From: Adiantum capillus-veneris
Lineage: Eukaryota > Streptophyta > Polypodiopsida > Polypodiales > Pteridaceae
Direction of reading: 5' to 3'
DNA: 58,000 nucleotides
Assembly: GCA_014529385.2 (NCBI GenBank)
Contig: CM043962.1
Coordinates: forward strand, 54,273,905 to 54,331,904
Each line of letters starts with the position of its first letter. The first letter of the stretch is position 1. Made by a program: the position numbers and the translations under genes. The notes beneath the pieces are model-generated. The model saw only the letters and a program-made list of their open reading frames with translations, was not told the DNA's origin and made no database searches. Positions 10,976 through 27,031 of the stretch are shown piece by piece.

Positions 10976-13711
10976 ACTCCTCTCGTCTTGGGCTTGTTAT
11001 TCTTCAGGCGTCACCATGTAATTTTTCCTCTTTGCACATTGCTTGGCTCTATGAGGTATTTTTGAAGGCCTAGAACTCCCAGCCTTTGCTTGTTGGGTGG
11101 CTTGAGCTCTATCCTCTACGGCCTTTCTCTCTGGCTCTGCTCGTGCTTGTAAGTTTTTCAAATGAGATCTCTCTACCTCTGCTCGTGCTTGTAAGTTTGC
11201 CAAATGAGCTCTCTCGACCTCGGCTTTCTTCCATTCCTCTTGCTCCCTCTGTCTTCTTTGTTCTTCTTGCACTCTTTGTGCTTCCTTCTCAGCTGCCTCT
11301 TTCTTTTCTGTATCCCTCATTCTTTTGCTCCTCTGTGTTTTTTTACCTGCAAAGACAAAGTGTTCAACCCACCATGTAATGTGTTATGTGTGTCTCCCCC
11401 CAGGCATACACCATTTGCAATGTGAAACTATTGATGTGGATATCTCAACATAGGTTAGCTTTGCATTTTCAAGCAAACAAAAAATATCATCTATAGATTG
11501 CCACACACGAGCACCCTTAATTTCTAGGGCTGCTTCGTTACCTCTGTAGGCGGTAATGTCACACACCTTTTCCACAATTGAAACTTATTGGGAGTTTGGG
11601 AGTCAGACTTGTCTGAAGCAAAGGCCTAGCTTTACTACCACCCATACATATTTTATTAGAACGATCATGTGTACTTCCAGATGCCTTCTTGTCCTTTGAT
11701 AACTCTACCGCACCCCCATGTAGGCCAACACTTGATAGAATAGATTCAAGTTCTCTGATACACTCTTCTCTTCTTTCTGCAGGCTCCACATTCCAAGCAT
11801 AATTAATATGGAGCATAAACAACTTGTCAAGAATTCGTAGACGTGCATGAAAAGTACACACATAAACATTTATCAGAGGAATCGGTAGAATAGGATTCCA
11901 ATTTGGATCGTCCATGTCTCTATTAAGGGGTACACTCTGGTTACAACTAAGGATACCTTGAAACCATTTTTGTAGTGTTTTATCCACCTTTCACAGATTT
12001 GACTGTAGCTTTGCCACCCTTACCCTTACCGCCCTTTGACTTGCTGGACTTTGCACCCTTGCCTTCAATTCCTAATGAGACTTTATTATGGAAGCAATGA
12101 ATGCATGGAAAGAGGGTCATTGCACCTTGATGGACCCTAACATACACTGCCAAATGCCACTCCACTTGGAACGTGCCCATACCTGAAACCTGCAATGTTG
12201 CCCTTCTTGTTGTTGCCGAATGATAATAACGATTGGGGTGTGATTAAAATATCATTTGAGGGACTCATGTGTCTTGTGTGGGAGATGAAAATTTGCCAAC
12301 CACCAAATATTCTTCTTTGACTAAACACCTAAACAGGTGTTTCCCTTCTCGTTGGCATTTAGCTCAACATCAGCGTCCACCAAGGATCTATTCATAAGCG
12401 TAATGCTTACCCTTTGGAGCCGTTGACCTTTGACAATCTGGCACTCATCAAGCTTCATCACAAATATAAATTTTCCATCACACTCTTCCTCTGTCAACCC
12501 TTTGGAGCCGTTGACCTTTGACAATCTGGCACTCATCAAGCTTCATCACAAATATAAATTTTCCATCACACTCTTCCTCTGTCAACCCAAATAAAATGCG
12601 ATCATTGACTCCTAGAGCTTCAATAAGTCAACACAGACATTATTGAACTCTATAACGGAAAGATTTTCTCTCTTCTAATGGCAAGGCATCCTCCACATAT
12701 TGAAATCCACCCAATAAGCTTGAAACATCATTATTCGTGCACTTTTTTGCAACAATGATACTGTAAGGTGTTGACAGCAGCCTAAATAAACCTTTTGCTC
12801 TATGACCTAGTGTGGCAATTCTATACAAAGCTTTGTAGGCCTTGAAGCTCATTCCTATGCTATCACACACCTCCATCATCTCCTGAGGCAACACAATTCT
12901 CTTTAGCTCACTGAAATACTGTGGCGCAAAACATTAGCAATGCCAACATTGGATGGATCATGAAATAGCTCCACCAACTCCTTTGGATTGATCGTATGTT
13001 GCAGCAGAGTATGTCCAGTCATTTGAGCATCCGAATCGATTCCCATCATCATTCGAGCCAAGTTCCTGCATATTGAAATAATATTATAGCAACCTGCAAA
13101 AAAGTAAGAAATTAGAAGCTTGCATTTGTATCCCTACCGAGTTTGACGAATACGTTTTTTTCAAGCTCCCCCGCTTGAAGATAGCATAGACATCGCATGT
13201 CTCTTGCACTTGCGAATGTGGTAGCCCAATGGAATGTGTGTGAGATGATTGATTCACTGGTGCATATTACGCGTAGTGTATTGTAGCTGAACATAATTGT
13301 CTAGACGGAACTCTTGCTCCATTTTTTGATGCTCTACTTTTTTATTAATCTTTTCCATCTCGTCATTTAGCTGCTTCATCTTCTCGTTGTCTTTCTCTCT
13401 GACTTGATGAATGTCTCTCACGTACTTCTCTTGCAATGATGAATAGGTAACATAAAGATGTTTTCTTGCTTCCCTTTCATTGACGAAATCTGAATATAAT
13501 CTCCACCAGTAGCCAAACAATCTGTCTCTCCCATCTCCAATCAAACGCAGTAGCTCAGTGACATTATGAAAGAGCGATGATGCATTGGTCATTGGATCAT
13601 CATGGTAAATATGACCATCAACCTTGCCTTGCACCCAAGGTTCCGTAGCTGATCTCTAGCATTGGGATTAGATGTGCCAAGTTGCACAATAGCGTACTCC
13701 TGCTCTAAATC
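10976..13711 (-). pseudogene. Multi-domain gene of unrecognised, probably TE-borne family, decayed
   Basis: Reading 13711 to 10976 on the minus strand, fragments in changing frames follow a consistent order. They are a coiled-coil block (13634-13254, ..QVREKDNEKMKQLNDEMEK); NLARMMMGIDSDAQMTGHTL; a block at 12894-12640 (AYKALYRIATLGHRAKGLF); ECDGKFIFVMKLDECQIVKG; TFQVEWHLA with a downstream FPCIHC; PILPIPLINVYVCTFHARLR; and a highly charged coiled coil (11320-10997, EEQRRQREQEEWKKAEVERA). I do not recognise a named family. The D-containing KLDECQIVKG, the WHLA and CxxC blocks would suit an RNase-H-fold transposase core, but this is inference. An 88 bp tandem duplication at 12409-12584 breaks the frame, and several other frameshifts are present. 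The CenH3-like segment follows at once. Confidence 0.55.
12409..12584. repeat. 88 bp tandem duplication inside the decayed gene
   Basis: The block starting CCTTTGGAGCCGTTGACC occurs twice, about 88 bases apart, nearly identical, covering the region coding FIFVMKLDECQ. Because 88 is not a multiple of three, it shifts the frame, so it arose after the gene stopped being constrained or was the disabling event. Confidence 0.9.
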
Positions 13712-13992
13712 AATGTTTAATCAATATCGTTTTGTCTTGCTAGTAATGTCTTGCAGTGGTAGGAGATTCAATGACATTTGTGTTAGCTAATCAAGCAAAT
13801 TAGAGAGAGAATGTGTGAGGAAAGAAATGGGTGGTACTCAAAGATAGAAGAAAAGGATTATGTTGTGGAGAGAAGAAAGAGAGGGAGTGCAGGTCAATCT
13901 CCTTTGAATTCAAATTGTTGATCATGAGAGTAGAGAGAGAAATGTTGTTGCACACAGAGGTAATGGAGTTTTCCATTGTTCTCAGCTGGAGC

Positions 13993-13993
<1 letters not shown>

Positions 13994-14034
<41 letters not shown>
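13994..14034. repeat. (AG)n microsatellite
   Basis: About 20 AG units in a longer purine-rich block (13.8-14.3 kb), which lies upstream of the minus-strand gene ending near 13.7 kb. Confidence 0.95.
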
Positions 14035-14037
<3 letters not shown>

Positions 14038-15265
14038 AAGGAAGAGAGAGTGGGAGAGAGGACAGATCTACAACCTTGGAGGATCTGCACCTCTGTCAGA
14101 AAGAGGCAGCAAAGAATGTTCTTTAATGATTGGGAGGGGAAGTGACAAGAGAGGAAAGGGGAGGAAAGAAAGAGAGAGAGTTGGCTCATGTTTTAGAGAG
14201 AGAACATAGTGAGAGAATGTGAAAAATTTGCTTTTGGGTTGAAAAGTGCCTCTTAATGAGACCTAAGTGAGAGAGAATGTTTTATATGTTAGAGAAAGAA
14301 GAGGGGTGGAAAAGGACATTTTAAAATTCATTTACCCACCTCTGTTTGGGTTACTAAATAGACTAATTTCAAATACAAAATATGGAAATGACTTTTTTTA
14401 AAATCTCAGCATAGGCCTTTTTGCCCTCTCTTTTAGGCTTAGTCAAACTTGGCTTAAGCTTTAAGAATTCCCTTAAACTACCCTACTATACCCAGTTCAC
14501 TTCCTAATGAGTGATCATGGTATCTTCAAGTGCTTGTGTACTTCCTTAGCGCATGATTGTTGCACAAAATGCATGTGGTGTGTGTGGTCGTGCATCCCAC
14601 TACGTTGTTATGCTTCCTCTTTTATGTCGCACGTCATGCATCGTGTCATAGCAATGGTGTGTGTTCTTTGGTGATGTCTCTCTCTCAAAGTGGTAGTGTG
14701 ATGATGATGGTGGTCATCGTCATTGTTGTTGAGATCTTTGTCGAGGAGTGCGTATGCGTGCAAGTGCATGCAAGTATATGAATGGGAGATGGCTGGAAAT
14801 TTGTTTTTTCTTACTCATGGGCTAATTTGAAAGATTTTTTGGAGGTGATTATGTGAGGAAAAATGTGTGTGTGTGAGTAGGCGTGTGTGCGCAAGTGTGT
14901 ATGGCTAAAAATCATCTTATTCGTAGCTTACGGCTGATTCAAGATAGAGGGGAAAACGGGAGAGAGAGAGATAGAGAGAGTGGGTAATTATGTCTGAGAG
15001 GGAGGGGGAGAGAGATTTCACCATAGAGGGAGAGGAATTGGGAGAGAGAGGTGTGTGTGTGTGTATGTGTAAAAGGAAGTAGAGAGAGAACCATTGATTT
15101 TTAGAGAGGAAGAAATAGAGAGAGAATTTTCAACCATGGAGAGCTTGGGGAAGACATGAGAGTGAGAGTAAAGTGTGTGTGTGTATGTGTATGTGTATGT
15201 GTTGAAATTGATTGTTTTCAGCTTGTGTATGTGTGTGTGTAGGAGTGAGATAGATCTTTTTTGTT

Positions 15266-15266
<1 letters not shown>

Positions 15267-15348
<82 letters not shown>
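15267..15348. repeat. Compound (GT)n(GA)n microsatellite
   Basis: About 19 GT units pass directly into about 21 GA units. Shorter GT and GA runs surround it from 14.85 to 15.4 kb. Confidence 0.95.
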
Positions 15349-15355
<7 letters not shown>

Positions 15356-16703
15356 GTGGTGGGCTGAGGGAGAGAAAGGGAGAGGAGACAAGGATGCGGC
15401 TCCCTTCTCCTTTGTTGAATTTGGATTTATTATTGGCCACCCTATTTTTGAAGTATAGATATCATATTGCTTAAATAAATAAAGAGTGGATCCTCATGGG
15501 AAGAAAAGCATGGAAAAGGAATATGTCCTGGCTCCACCAATGCTTGACCATAATGCACCTTCTTGACCATCCATCCCATGGCAAGCTCTTGTGAGAGATT
15601 TTCCTCCAAGTTTCGAGTTTTCAAGAGTACGTTCATCCATGAAGCCTTGAAGCCTTGCCGTCGAGTGCATACCAAGAGAGAGATGGATCAAAAATTTGAA
15701 AAGAAGCCCTCATTAGCCCTCCTCTACCAAACTTGGTTGTAAGTTCATGGAAAAAAGTATACCTTTGGCATCATATGTGTTTATTTTTATTTGGGATTTC
15801 CATGCCGTAACCACTTTGAAATCCAAAACCATTTCCTTATAGCCTTTGTAACATGCACTTTAGCGTTGCTCCTCTCAAATTCCATATGTACCTTGCACCA
15901 ATCTTGAAAAAAATCGAAGGTAACAATTTCTTATAATTTTCTTATTTTCCAGAAAGATAATAGTCCCTTTAATACTAGAGTAATCATAAGCCCCCCTTAA
16001 AAAATGGAGGGGATAAAAGAAAGTCCCTCAAACAATTCAAGAGAAACACAAGCTCCTTTTCAACACTAAAGGGGATAAAAGTGGTAGGGGAACGGCACGT
16101 TCCTTATGGTATTATTATAAATATGGAGAACTCTGCCAACACCACACCATACATATGTATCATATGCATGGTTTCTTGATGGGCACAACCATCATAATGC
16201 AGAAATGCATCTCTCTCCAATCTTAAAAAATTATAATGTAAAAATTTTCTCCTCCACTTATGTGCTAATGCACAATTCCATTTGTCTTGCAAGTTTGTAG
16301 TGCTTATGCAAAAACTTTGAGGAGAGATGCTATTAAGCCATCCACATGAGCTATTCCATGAGGCACAAGACACATTACTACTACTTTTTGAATTCTTACC
16401 ATCTACACAGTGAAGCAGTCAAGGTAAACTTGTTTTTGTTCCTTGTCATATGTAGTTATAAATGGTGGGAGTGGTACAAACTCACCACTAAGTTGTGGAG
16501 TTGAAGAACACAGCATAGACAAGGGCACTACTTTTAATAGGCACAAACAAGAGATGGGTTCCTATTGGATATATTGAGTTTTAACTCCCTCACTCGTGAG
16601 AGAAGAAGAAGACGAGGAGAGATTTTTATGTTCTAGGGACAATCCCAAGAGACCTCAAAGATCTATCCGATGAGTCTTGAACTCAAGACTTGATATTCAG
16701 CAT

Positions 16704-16822
<119 letters not shown>

Positions 16823-17804
16823 TAAGTACTTATAAAGTTATAGCTCTACACTGGACCAGATTGATTACAAACTAAGTCTCACTGTCTGACAGAGTTGGGG
16901 ATTTTTTCCCACCAAAAAAAGACCCTAGAATGGGCAATTACTCTGTATGCATAGCAATCCAGGACCTCTTCTGACAAAAATTAAAGTTCTCCATTTAAGG
17001 GAATCCATAATATTTATGCAAAACCCTTCACTAGAAAGCTTAACCTCTAAATCCCCATGTGATGGAGCCCTTTTGGGCACTTAGCCTCCTCTGGTAAACT
17101 CTACGAGTAAAATTCTTCCCCCAAATAGGGTGCTTGGCTCATTTATGTAACACATTATTACCTACTAGCATGTGTGCACATTTCATGCCCCATTCCTTGC
17201 CTCCCTCTCAAGAAGATCTCTCTGCTATGCATGCGCACCGACTGTGCATATGGCTCAATCTCTCTCTCTCTCTCTCTCTCACTAGAGTTACCATGGCAAC
17301 TGTCTCTTGTATCATAAGCCTCGAGATTCTAATGTGTTGATGAAAAAACGTGGAATGGATTCTCCTTACTAGCACTATTGAGTGCATCTATTGGAGGCAC
17401 TTCGTTATCTAAATGAGGTGAGGGATGCTCTATGCCCCTCACTTAGCCTTGTCCTTTGCCTATTGTGTGTGTATGTGAAAGAGAGTTTTTTTGAGGGCAT
17501 CCTCTGTGTGTGACTACTGCTGTATAGCTATGGAATTGCTGGAACATGGGGATATTTCTTAGGTCAATATCTTAAACATCTCATTTTTTGATATTTCAAG
17601 CATAGGAGGGTATAAGCATGTTAACTTGTCATGCTTTTTGTGCTAGTTATCATGTGGAAACAAGCATATCTTGTAAGCATAATGAGAGTGTAACTTTTCA
17701 AACGTGTGGGAATCCATTGAATATTTCAAAATAGGGAGACCACCCTGAATCCACTTTCCTGACCATTTACGTAGTGTTACTCTGAGGGGAATGGGGCAGT
17801 CAAA

Positions 17805-20800
17805 ATGCATGGAGAGAAGCGGAGTGGGGCAGTCAACATGCATGCAGAGAAGCGGGACGCAGGGGCCAGAGGTAAGAGGGGCATAGGGGCCAGAGGTAAG
17901 AGAGAACCAAAAACAAAGTTGACCCCTGAACTTTCTGCTGCTTCTTCTCTGCCTCGAAAAAGGGTGAAGCTCTCTGATTCCCCAGCATCCCCAATGGCAA
18001 AGACCTTGCATACAAAGGGGAAGGATGACTCAGGTACTCTCTCTCTCTCTCTCTCTACCTCATTATGATTTGCGAGGATAGTAGCTGGTGCTGTCTTGGA
18101 TGGAGAGTTGTCCCTTGATGTCGTCTTTAGCAGTAGGAAATCTTGTGAATAGTCACTTGAAATACAATTGCTCAAGTCGAAGTCTAGATCAAGAAGCACA
18201 AACCAGTGTTTGATTTGAACCTTGAAATTGGAAGGAAGTGCTCAATACTGCACTTTCCTACTGCTAATCTTGTGACATTGGGGGTGTGCAGGCCAATGGA
18301 AAGCTCCAAAGTTTACAGTCCCAGTACATAGCAAGTTCTGTATTACACCAGAAGAGTTCAATGATGTTCATGGCCTCTCCCTGGCTGGTGCCAACCCCAA
18401 ACTAGTGAGGTGGGATTAGATCAGTGATGTGGAGTGGTTCAGTGTTTTCAGAGAGTCAAAGAATCATAGTCACTATCGCATTAAATGCAGTTGTTTGCAT
18501 ACTGATATGTTCGACTAGGTGATGCAGCTGCATTACAAGGTGTACCAGAAGCCCCCAACAAACATGGAGATCAACTCTGCATTCGCCAAGGGGTTTGTAA
18601 AAGAATTCAGCCCGGCTGCAATTGCAAGTAGCTCAGCTTTGCAATTCAATTGGGCTGAATTCGCTGTCCAGCATTTGCAGGACCTCCGAGAGAAAGGGTA
18701 CTACGAGGCCCATGTCGAAAAGTGGAGGATGCGCAATGTATGTCTAAACATTAAGGAGGCGCAAGCTGAAATGAAGGAGGATACCAAGGAGACACCCATC
18801 TCTCACCACAGCACTCACCAGCAGGCTGAAAGCCTGTCATTTTTTGGCGTTGAGAATTTGCAGCACATAAAGGCTGCCTCTGAAATTCTCAGCAAACAAC
18901 TGCAAGATGCTAAAGAACATCTTCTAACTGCAAAATTAGACTTTGAAGCTGCGAGGGTTGTCCAAACAAGCAATGCTAGGGTCACCCCAATTGTGCTTGC
19001 TATGAGACAAAAGCTTCACAACGTTGAAAAATGAATTACAGAGGTTACTACAGAGCGACAGCGTGGATGCAAAGAGGGAAATAGAGTGTAAAGTAAAAAT
19101 AGAGACATTGGAAGGTTTGGCATTTCTTGACAGTGAGGACACTCTTGCTGCTGACTCAACTTGTCAGCGTGTAAGTGTGTGACTTTTATGCTTCTACCGT
19201 ATGATTGGAATATGTGCACAACAAACCTATGTACTTACCATGCTCCTCTTTTTTTTGGTGTGCAGATTAATGTGGAGGTTATGGAAGCAAAAGTGAATGC
19301 ATGTGAAGGTCAACTGCATCTCCTAATGCACATGAGAAAGATGCTACAAGGCTCCTCCATTCCCACTGCCCTGTGTAATATGGCTATGGGCACTTTTATC
19401 GAAAGTATAGAAGGGGTATGCAATGGGACGATGATCAACCCATGTAGTGGCTGCAGTTTGCCACTTGAAGTAAAGGGAATCTCCGCCACGGTCAAGATGC
19501 CCTGTGGGCATAGCTACCACTTTCTCTGCTTTGCAGCTGCATGCTCCTCATCGACAAAATGTAGAGCTGTGACCTGCCAACAAAGGATACCACAAGAATG
19601 GTGTTGGAAACCCACAGGGCAAAGACATCCAATCACACCAACATCTGGTAAGATTATACAGGGTGTGCTAATTAGCATACCCAGTGTGTTAATTAGAATA
19701 TTTAGTGTGTTAACTGGATATGCTAATTAGCATATCTTGTATGCTGATTAGCATACTGGGTATGCTGATTAGCATAATGGGTATGCTAATTAGCATAATG
19801 GGTATGCTAATTAGCATACCCAGTGAGAACATTGAGTGTGCTAACTAGATATGCTAATTAGCAGACCTTGTATGCTAATTAGCATACCCTGTGCTCAATG
19901 AACATATTAGAGTAAGTTTGGCATATTAGCATATCTAGTAAGTTAACTACCATATCCAAATGCTAACTAGAAAACTGTATATGCTGATTAGCGTACTGGG
20001 TATGCTGATTAGCATACTGGGTATGCTGATTAGCATACTGGATATGCTTATTAGCATATTGGATATGCTAATTAGCATACTGGGTATGCTAATTAGAATA
20101 CCCTGTGCTCAGTGAACAGATTAGAGTAAGTTTGGCACATTAGCATATCTAGTAAGTTAATTACCATATCCAAATGCTAACTAGCAAATTGTATATGCTG
20201 ATTAGCATACTGGGTATGCTGATTAGCGTACTGGGTATGCTGATTAGCATACTGGATATGCTAAATAGCATACTGGGTATTCTAATTAGCATAGTGGGAA
20301 TGCTCATTAGCATACTGGGTATGCTAATTCACGTACTGAGTATGCTGATTAGCATACTGGATATGCTTATTGGCATATTGGATATGCTAAATAGCATATT
20401 GGGTATGCTAATTAGCATACTGGGAATACTAAATAGCATAAGCATACTGGGACTGTTGGTAGCTAGCATACAAGGACTGTCTTCAGTATGCTAATTAGCA
20501 TACCCAGTATGCTCATTAGTATACGCAGTATGCTAATTAGCATACCCAATATGCTCATTAGTATACCCAGTATGCTAATTAGCATATCTTTTATGCTAAT
20601 TAGCATACTTGTGCTCAGTGTACAGACTAGAGTAAGTTTGTCATAATGGCAAATCTAGTAACTAAGCTACCATCTCCAGATGCAAACTAGCATATTGGAT
20701 ATGCTAGTTAGCATACTCAGAAATTCGAATTAGCATACTGGGCTTGTCAGCATAATGGATTCCAATGTATGCCAGGCTGCACACATAGTCACATCATATC

Positions 20801-21423
20801 AAACATTTTCTAGCATACATGACATGCTTATATGAGTCTTAATCCACGTTTTTTGTTGCAGGCTTGGGGCAGTCCCTCCGTGATGTGGGCAGTGTGCATG
20901 ACACGAAGGGCAAGGGAAAGCCTGTAATGGAGGACCTTTCGATCGAGGAGAGTGATGAGCTGGATACAGGTGAGAACCCTTCGACGGAGAAGGGTGTTGA
21001 GCTGGATGCAAGGAGTGAAGGGGTGGATGAGGGCTCCCAGCAGATGCCAAATGAAAGCATGAAAACAACGGAGGAAGGCGGTGATGTGAGCAGGAACTCA
21101 GAAGATGATTTTTTGTCATGGCTCCTCGTGTGCCCCGTGTGCCAGCGATGCCTGCTGCAACTGACAAAGTAGAAGCTTCTCAGCAAACAGTGGCTAGTGG
21201 CTCAGGGGAAACTTTGAAGAATGACAACATAGAAGATGAGCAAGAAGTTGGTGACAATAGCCCTCTCGAGGGTTTTTTGCGTAAAGCTCAGCTGAAAAGA
21301 AAAGTTGGCCTTGAAGAGGTACCCGAAGACATTGCAAGCACAGCCTGTGGTTCGGACAAGGCTGAAAGCTCCAAAGGTGAAAAGAAATCCACCCGCTCAA
21401 GAGCTTGCAAAAAATTGTGTTAA
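17805..21423 (+). pseudogene. Coiled-coil / RING-like protein gene, four exons
   Basis: Splice sites and phases fit four exons: 17805-18033, 18292-19170, 19266-19647 and 20862-21423 (GT-AG, phases 1, 0 and 1). Exon 1 starts at an ATG and encodes a basic segment with an NLS-like PRKRVKLSDS. Exon 2 is helical and coiled-coil. Exon 3 carries a zinc-binding block CSGC..15..CGHSYHFLC....C....C, a RING-like spacing of C-C-C-H-H-C-C-C. Exon 4 is acidic then basic. Defects are TAG at 18417 and 18516, a frameshift near 19020 before NELQRLLQ, and a frameshift at the T-run near 21112. The third intron (19648-20861) is nearly all palindromic minisatellite. The gene points toward the transposase-like gene. 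RING proteins are usually E3 ubiquitin ligases, but the role here is unknown. Confidence 0.6.
19660..20780. repeat. Palindromic minisatellite array A
   Basis: Dozens of degenerate copies of an 18 bp perfect palindrome GTATGCTAATTAGCATAC, with TGG or CCA between copies, give a period near 20 bp. Variants include GATTAGC and AATTAGC cores. A longer higher-order unit, with ...GTGCTCAGTGAACA...GAGTAAGTTTGGCA..., recurs near 19900, 20100 and 20610. The array sits wholly inside the third intron of the RING-like gene. Confidence 0.92.
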
Positions 21424-21653
21424 GACTTATTGCTCCCTACCCGGTTGTGCCCTTCACTGTATATGCTAGACCATTTTGAAACCCAAATGCGTATTGTAAC
21501 TGACATGCATTTTGTTTTCCAATGAAAATGTATTTGTGTGCAATATAAATCTGAGTAGCAGTTCATTGTAATTTTTGCAGTTTTTCTTTTTTAAACTTGT
21601 TCATTTCATACCGCGGTTTCCCTGTAGAGGAAGAGAAACAGGCATTAATCGTC

Positions 21654-22796
21654 ATGCCTGATGAAACTGCGGCCATGCAATGGCAGAAATTACGGAGATG
21701 GCGAGTCCACAAAGCTAGGCAGTTAAGGAGACAGAAAATGGAGATTGAAAAATGCCTTGAACGATATTCACAGCTTGCCCGTAGTATTATTGAGCGCCTA
21801 AATTATGTGCACCCAAGTGGGCCGGTTATTTTTGCTGAATGGAATCCTCTACTAGACCTAATATGGGTGCCTAAGCGTTTATGTGATGCAAAAAGGGATC
21901 TGGTGCTGGACCTGAACGGTCTTTTGGTGGCAGTGGTAGAGCCTTATTTTGGTGAAAAGCCCCCGGCATATGCAGATGAGATGCTGAAATACGATGTACT
22001 TGATAAGAAGGTGTTCTGTCGCAAGGACAACCATTTTTTTTTGGACTGGTGCCTGCAGTTCTTTAATGTGTTTATATGGAGCACAAGCCTCAATAGTAAA
22101 GTCATGAGTATTTGCCGTACTATTTTTAAAGAGTAGGTGCCAAAGATTACTAGGTTTTTTGCTCAAGCGCACTGTACAAAGCAATCCTGGCAGATCCAGA
22201 GAAAACCTGTGTTTATGAAAGACTTATCCTTGTTCTGGAAACACACTCCGGGATACAACGCCCAAAACACACTTATAATCGATAATAGCTTCTACAAAGT
22301 GTTTCAGAACCCACCACAAACTTGGCTTGTTACTCCCAGTCTAGAGCACCAGAGTGCTGAGCAGAGGGAAAAGTTCCTTATAGAAACTTTGAAGTCCTGG
22401 CTTTTTCTTTGGCTGCAAACGGATGATCGGAAAGCATATGTTGCTGATAATGTGTTTGAGACAGGCTCAGATGAGTTTTCTGATGCAGTCGTCAAACATT
22501 TGCTTGACATTCAAAAGAGGGATATAGAGGCTAAAAGACTGGAAGAAATTCATCGCAAATAGCGGGAAGCTGACCTAGAAGCAGAAAGAGAGAAAGAAAA
22601 GCTGGAGAGGGAAAAAAGAGAAAGTGAGCAGCATAGTGCCAACCTAGAAAGCAAAGGAGGAAGCAGAGAGAAAAGAAAAGAGGTAGCAGGAAGAAGACAA
22701 ACAGCGAGGACAGCCCGGTCACTACAAGCGCCCTCCGAGGAGGCCTTAAGGGTTTTTGGGGCAGTGACTGTCATTGTAAAATTGAACCTTATGTAA
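21654..22796 (+). pseudogene. FCP1/NIF-type HAD phosphatase-domain protein
   Basis: One frame runs from ATG 21654 to TAA 22794, broken only by TAG at 22134 and 22559. The order of motifs is that of the FCP1-homology (NLI-interacting factor) HAD domain: RDLVLDLNGLLVAVV (motif I, with DLN in place of DxD), VFCRKDNHFFLDWCLQFFNV and FIWSTSLNSKV (motif II, W-S-T), AHCTKQS, FMKDLSLFW, and NTLIIDNSFYKVFQNP (motif III, usually DDS). The amino end is basic and helical; the carboxy end is a charged EREKEKLERE coiled coil. The domain normally dephosphorylates Ser/Thr, for example on the RNA polymerase II tail. Here DxD is DLN and DDS is DNS, so activity is doubtful. A TATA-like CAATATAAATC lies near 21541. 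The gene is downstream of, and parallel to, the RING-like gene and convergent with the transposase. Confidence 0.75.
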
Positions 22797-22856
22797 ATAA
22801 TTTGATGCTGGCAATTAATGTAAACAGTTTGATAGTTAGCATGCTGACCAACTTTA

Positions 22857-22862
22857 TAATAA
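22857..22862 (+). terminator. Polyadenylation signal candidate AATAAA
   Basis: AATAAA in TTATAATAAAACTG lies about 60 bp after the phosphatase-gene stop and 53 bp before the stop of the convergent minus-strand gene. Confidence 0.4.
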
Positions 22863-24350
22863 AACTGCATACCCTTACAGCAAAGTGGTATATAGAAAAT
22901 CCAGTGGATACAACTTAAAAGCTGAAGGGCATGCTATTACAAATTGCTTCATAGATTTCTGGAGTGATTGTGTACACCTGCCTTCTCCTTGGGACGTGCT
23001 CCATGGGTATTTTGATACATCGCACCAGATGTGAAAGTAGGTGGACGATAGGCTGCTTGTGGTCTAGCTTGAAGGTGTATGCATCCAATTGCTTGTAATA
23101 CAGTCCTTGCACAACATATGAGCCTCTGTCAATTACATTGCTCCATTCATCAATGTACCCCTTCTCCACCTTCTCCTTTTCTGCAACACACTTGACCAGA
23201 TAGAAATCCACATCTTCGGCGTTGGTTAAAGCATCTGGATTTACAGCAAATGTGTCTCCAAAACATAGAGCGCTACTCAACACATCATGATGACCTTCGT
23301 ATGTGAAGTCATCATAGCCAATGACTTCCTCTGTCGAAACTTCATCTATTTTCTCAAGTAATGGCTGTAGAATCTGATAATCCCAAGCCTCCACGTGAGC
23401 TTTATTGATGCAATGATTCCACCTTCCATTCATGCATGCATCACAGAAGCATGCCAACTTTCTTGTTGCAAGGGCAATTGGATCCTGCGGGTTGTGACCA
23501 CGAATAGCATGCAAAGAGCGAGTTTTTGCCACAGTGGCACAATTCCACTTAACTTCCCTATTAACATCTCCCTCTTTAACCTCCCAGAACACACAAGCAC
23601 ATTCCCTTTCTTTTGAAGGATATGATGCAGGTGCTCCATGCGATAGGTTGGCCTGGCAATAAGCAACCACATCTGCTGCACACTGCAATATAGCTCCATT
23701 AGGTTTTAGTTGTTCATGGGTCAAGGTTCTTTTCACAACTGCTCCTGCACCATCATGCTTGCCCTTGCCATGCCCTGATCCAAAGAAGAACCAGCTCATC
23801 TCAATCCCTGTGAGTCCACCATATCTTGCAACAAAATATAAAGGCCTGGCTCCCTTGAATTGCGAGGCCGCACCATCTGACCACACCCAATGTTGTTTAC
23901 AAGTGACACCCTCTTGTTGTAACCAGTCACGGTGTAGCATGAAGCAATGTTGCACAAACAGTGTGTCATGGACCCTATCATTTGATATGAAGAAGTGGAT
24001 TGTTTTGACTGCCTCCCTTGCCTTGTGGTAGTACGTTATGTGTACAAAAATAGTTACTTGACTAGAGTTCCAATGCATTGACTGAATCTCATTTTGCTCC
24101 TTGAAGGCGTAATTTTCAGCAAAGTCAACAACTGAGACAGTGACATCATCCGGAAAGCGAAGTATACAATCCTTAAATTGTTGTCCTTGCCATCGTGCCA
24201 CATAGTTATGAGTGATGAAGAGCTTCAACTTGGTCTGCAACAGTCGAAGAAACTCCTAGCACTGCATTTCTTTATGCAAAAGATATTTTCTTTTCTTACT
24301 GTTTCCATGCCTGTCTTTTGCTTCTACATACTGATAGCCGTTTTTCGGCT

Positions 24351-27031
<2,681 letters not shown>

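Noticed and set aside
15018-15458. Frames rich in Thr-His and Ser-Leu
   Set aside because: Produced by GT and GA microsatellites.
20174-20494. Open frame of repeated MLISILG units
   Set aside because: It is only the translation of the TATGCTAATTAGCATA array within an intron.
19660-20780. CRISPR array
   Set aside because: Units are palindromes with 2-3 base gaps, not direct repeats with unique 25-40 base spacers, and the context is a plant nuclear gene intron.
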